NCBI RefSeq assembly: GCF_000264945.2
Contig: NZ_CP013070.1
Location: 2,728,001-2,792,000 of the forward strand
Direction: 5' to 3'
Source: Sphingobium indicum B90A
Lineage (GTDB): Bacteria; Pseudomonadota; Alphaproteobacteria; Sphingomonadales; Sphingomonadaceae
Length of the DNA: 64,000 nucleotides
Shown here piece after piece: positions 61,523 to 64,000 of this stretch. Position numbers and translations under genes: made by a program. Within the stretch, counting starts at the first letter, position 1. Each line of letters opens with the position of its first letter. The notes beneath the pieces were generated by a model that was given only the letters and a program-made list of their open reading frames with translations, was not told where the DNA came from and did not search any database.

Positions 61523-61721
61523 GCGGCGAGGGCCTTGGCTGGACCCCGTCATGCTCCTGCCCGGGCGCTCGAAGGAAACGAGTGGCGCCCCGAGAGGACG
61601 ATGCGTTTCCTGCCCGCAAATCGCTCTTTCCGCCGATGAACCGATGGCCCGGTCCGCGATTGGCAAGCCATCCGACGGCCGTGGCCAAAGCGGGAGCATC
61701 GTGCAATGACTCGGCACCGTT

Positions 61722-61842
61722 CATGCTGAGCAGGGACTGAGTCCTTCGACGGGTTCAAGACAGGCAAGTCGAAGGCCCATATCGAAGCATCTGCGCCGAT
61801 TGGTCCTTCGATGCGTCACTTCGTGGCTACTCAGGACGAACG
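61722..61842. repeat. Dispersed intergenic repeats, family E, copies 2 and 3
   Basis: The copy at 61803-61842 is the reverse complement of GTTCGTCCTGAG...GAAGTG..GCATCGAAGG at 15770-15818. A degenerate relative, CATGCTGAGCAGGGACTGAG with GTCCTTCGAC, begins at 61722 in opposite orientation, so the two form an inverted pair. Confidence 0.7.
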
Positions 61843-61917
61843 CCGTGGATTTGATTGAACGCAGGGCTTTAGACGCTGCGCCCGGCGAAAGGGCTGTGCG
61901 GCAAAGGCCGATCCGGT

Positions 61918-61954
61918 AAAAGGCCCGCCGCGCCAGTCGCGCAGCGGGCCTTTT
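61918..61954. terminator. Strong hairpin terminator between uvrB and recA
   Basis: AAAAGGCCCGC CGCG / CGCG ... GCGGGCCTTTT around a CAGT loop, with A-run on one side and T-run on the other, so it can act on transcription from either side. It is the likely terminator of uvrB and a backup for recA. Confidence 0.85.
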
Positions 61955-61992
61955 CAGTGCGTGAAGCGGCAGGCGGGCAGAGCCGCGCTGGA

Positions 61993-62019
61993 GCCTTCCG
62001 GTTGATCCGGCCGGAAGGC
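61993..62019 (-). terminator. Hairpin directly after recA
   Basis: GCCTTCCGG/CCGGAAGGC, 9 bp, beginning 10 nt after the recA stop on the minus strand. It has no T-run, so it may aid 3' processing rather than terminate. Confidence 0.55.
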
Positions 62020-62029
62020 CCGTCAGCGC

Positions 62030-63103
<1,074 letters not shown>

Positions 63104-63178
63104 CGGCCTATCCCCTGTCAAGCGGAACGCGCCGGTCCGGATGGCGCGTGGCCACCATGTATCCTGTTTGTTCTAATG

Positions 63179-63193
63179 GAACAAGAGGGGAAC
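63179..63193 (-). promoter_or_regulatory. SOS (LexA) box of recA
   Basis: On the plus strand GAAC AAGAGGG GAAC, i.e. GTTC-N7-GTTC in the direction of recA. It lies between recA and the response-regulator gene at 63203, about 75 nt before the recA start. A nearby inverted TTGTTC/GAACAA element (63167-63183) overlaps it. Confidence 0.85.
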
Positions 63194-63202
63194 GAAATTT
63201 TC

Positions 63203-63562
63203 TTATGCGGCGCCCAGCGCCTTGTTGAGAGCGCGTTCGACCGCGCCGATGGTGAAGGGCTTGGCCAGCGTCGGCCGGTCGGCATGGCCCGTCGGCAGAT
63301 CGTCCGCCATGCCGCCCGTCGCAAAGACGAAGGGTATGCCGCTCTGCGCCAATATGTCCGCCACGGGCCAGCTTTTCTCGCCATGCAGATTGCAGTCGAG
63401 CAGCGCCGCGTCGAATCCGCCCTCCCGCGCCTTGGCGCAGGCTTCGTCCACCGATTCGGCAATGGCGTGCAGCCGGTATCCCAGCGTGTCGAGATAATCC
63501 TCCAGCATCATGCCGATCATTGCCTCATCCTCCACGACCAGGATGGTCTTGCCGTCAGACAT
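63203..63562 (-). CDS. Single-domain FAT-GUY-type response regulator
   Basis: A 119-aa lone receiver (MSDGKTILVVEDEAMIGMML). Acidic pair VVEDEA, phospho-Asp in AALLDCNLHGE, and the Lys in TLAKPFTIGAVE; the FVFATGGM sequence is the FAT-GUY variant used in the alphaproteobacterial general stress response and by HWE kinases such as the bacteriophytochrome in this window. No output domain. Partner kinase unknown. Confidence 0.92.
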   Translation of the reverse strand: MSDGKTILVVEDEAMIGMMLEDYLDTLGYRLHAIAESVDEACAKAREGGFDAALLDCNLHGEKSWPVADILAQSGIPFVFATGGMADDLPTGHADRPTLAKPFTIGAVERALNKALGAA

Positions 63563-63652
63563 GCTTGCGGTCCCCAATCTTACCCATCGCAACCCCAAAG
63601 GCGTTTTCCCACCGACATAATCGACAAACCGCGCGGAAGTTCATCATGCCGT

Positions 63653-64000
63653 TCATTCCGCCGGCCGCATCGCCAGCGCATCCCGCGCCGCTTCCGCCAA
63701 CTGGCTGACGGAAAAGGGTTTTGGGAGGAAAGCCACATTGGCGATGTCGATCGATTTGCGCAACTGTTCCTCGGCATAGCCCGACATGAACAGCACCGGC
63801 AGGTCGGGATGTGTCGCCCGCGCCCGCGCCACCATCGACGGGCCGTCCATGTTGGGCATCACCACGTCGGAAATCAGCAGGTCGATCTTCTCGTCCCCGG
63901 CCAGCACCTCCAGCCCCTGTTCGCCGTCATTGGCGGTCAGCACCTTGTAGCCCTGACGCGACAATGCCCGTTCCGCGACGGCGCGCACCATATCCTCATC
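63653..64000 (-). CDS. cckA: C-terminal receiver domain of a CckA-type hybrid histidine kinase (runs off the window)
   Basis: The visible 115 codons, read through the edge at 64000, give DEDMVRAVAERALSRQGYKV then LTANDGEQGLEVLAGDEKID, LLISDVVMPNMDGPSMVARA (phospho-Asp), LPVLFMSGYAEEQLRKSIDI and NVAFLPKPFSVSQLAEAA. This is nearly diagnostic of CckA, the cell-cycle kinase feeding ChpT and CtrA; in sphingomonads cckA often lies near recA. An internal ATG at 63991 is not the real start. Confidence 0.88.
   Translation of the reverse strand, partial: DEDMVRAVAERALSRQGYKVLTANDGEQGLEVLAGDEKIDLLISDVVMPNMDGPSMVARARATHPDLPVLFMSGYAEEQLRKSIDIANVAFLPKPFSVSQLAEAARDALAMRPAE

Larger units (their letters stand above)
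61523..62029. other. 507-bp intergenic region between convergent uvrB and recA, repeat-rich
   Basis: No gene supported. It holds family E repeats at 61722-61842, a strong terminator at 61918-61954 and a second hairpin at 61993-62019 near the recA stop. The first 190 bp (61523-61712) show nothing else recognisable. Confidence 0.6.

Overview
The window is high-GC chromosomal DNA from a sphingomonad alphaproteobacterium, most likely Sphingobium or a close relative. The evidence is gene order and family content: plsX-fabH-ihfA-merR after rpmF, recA close to a CckA-type hybrid kinase, a class I LysRS, class I PHA synthase with a Lys/Ala/Pro-rich phasin, an NrsF-type anti-sigma factor, a TonB receptor, FAT-GUY receivers and HWE kinases. 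The SOS-box type GTTC-N7-GTTC also fits. No rRNA, prophage, CRISPR array or intact insertion sequence was seen.

Layout. 1-5.6 kb: two short-chain dehydrogenase loci, each divergent from a LysR regulator, flanking an ECF sigma/NrsF pair. 5.9-14.3 kb: tRNA-Glu, recJ, and tamA-tamB. 14.3-20 kb: a soluble chemoreceptor with its sensor at the C-terminus, an EamA permease, a DUF559 nuclease cassette, class I fumarase, a coiled-coil protein and a GST. 20.5-24.1 kb: nrdA and nrdB, split by a second DUF559 cassette. 24.07-24.69 kb: a strikingly AT-rich two-gene island (Cas2-like small protein plus two-helix membrane protein). 24.8-30.6 kb: small housekeeping and stress genes. 30.8-34.2 kb: rpmF-plsX-fabH-ihfA-merR. 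34.3-42.5 kb: SixA phosphatase, DinG-type helicase, PilZ protein, lysK, two RcnB-like proteins and a prolyl-4-hydroxylase-like protein. 42.7-45.8 kb: heme oxygenase and bacteriophytochrome. 45.9-49.1 kb: extradiol dioxygenase family protein, orphan [2Fe-2S] subunit, DUF2721 protein and aminotransferase. 49.3-52.9 kb: phaC, phasin, clpS. 53-56 kb: decayed MFS and SDR genes beside an intact TonB-dependent receptor. 56-59.2 kb: PPIase, two DUF3617 proteins, and a nuclease-toxin/YezG-immunity pair under a perfect SOS box. 59.3-64 kb: uvrB, recA with its own SOS box, a single-domain response regulator and the C-terminus of CckA.

The most unusual content is accessory. (1) The AT-rich Cas2-like/membrane-protein pair at 24.07-24.69 kb is a candidate undescribed defence or toxin module. 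(2) The free-standing Endonuclea_NS_2-type nuclease with YezG-type immunity at 58.37-59.25 kb carries a LexA-type box matching that of recA in the same window, a colicin-like control logic without a delivery domain. (3) Two DUF559 (Vsr-like) nuclease genes each sit inside an inverted pair of double-hairpin palindromes, an architecture resembling REP/RAYT units but with a different enzyme; a third palindrome pair has no gene. Several other dispersed palindromic repeat families, including a 147-bp MITE-like element with perfect 18-bp inverted ends, lie between genes. Product names rest on motif and family recognition by eye; no database search was run.
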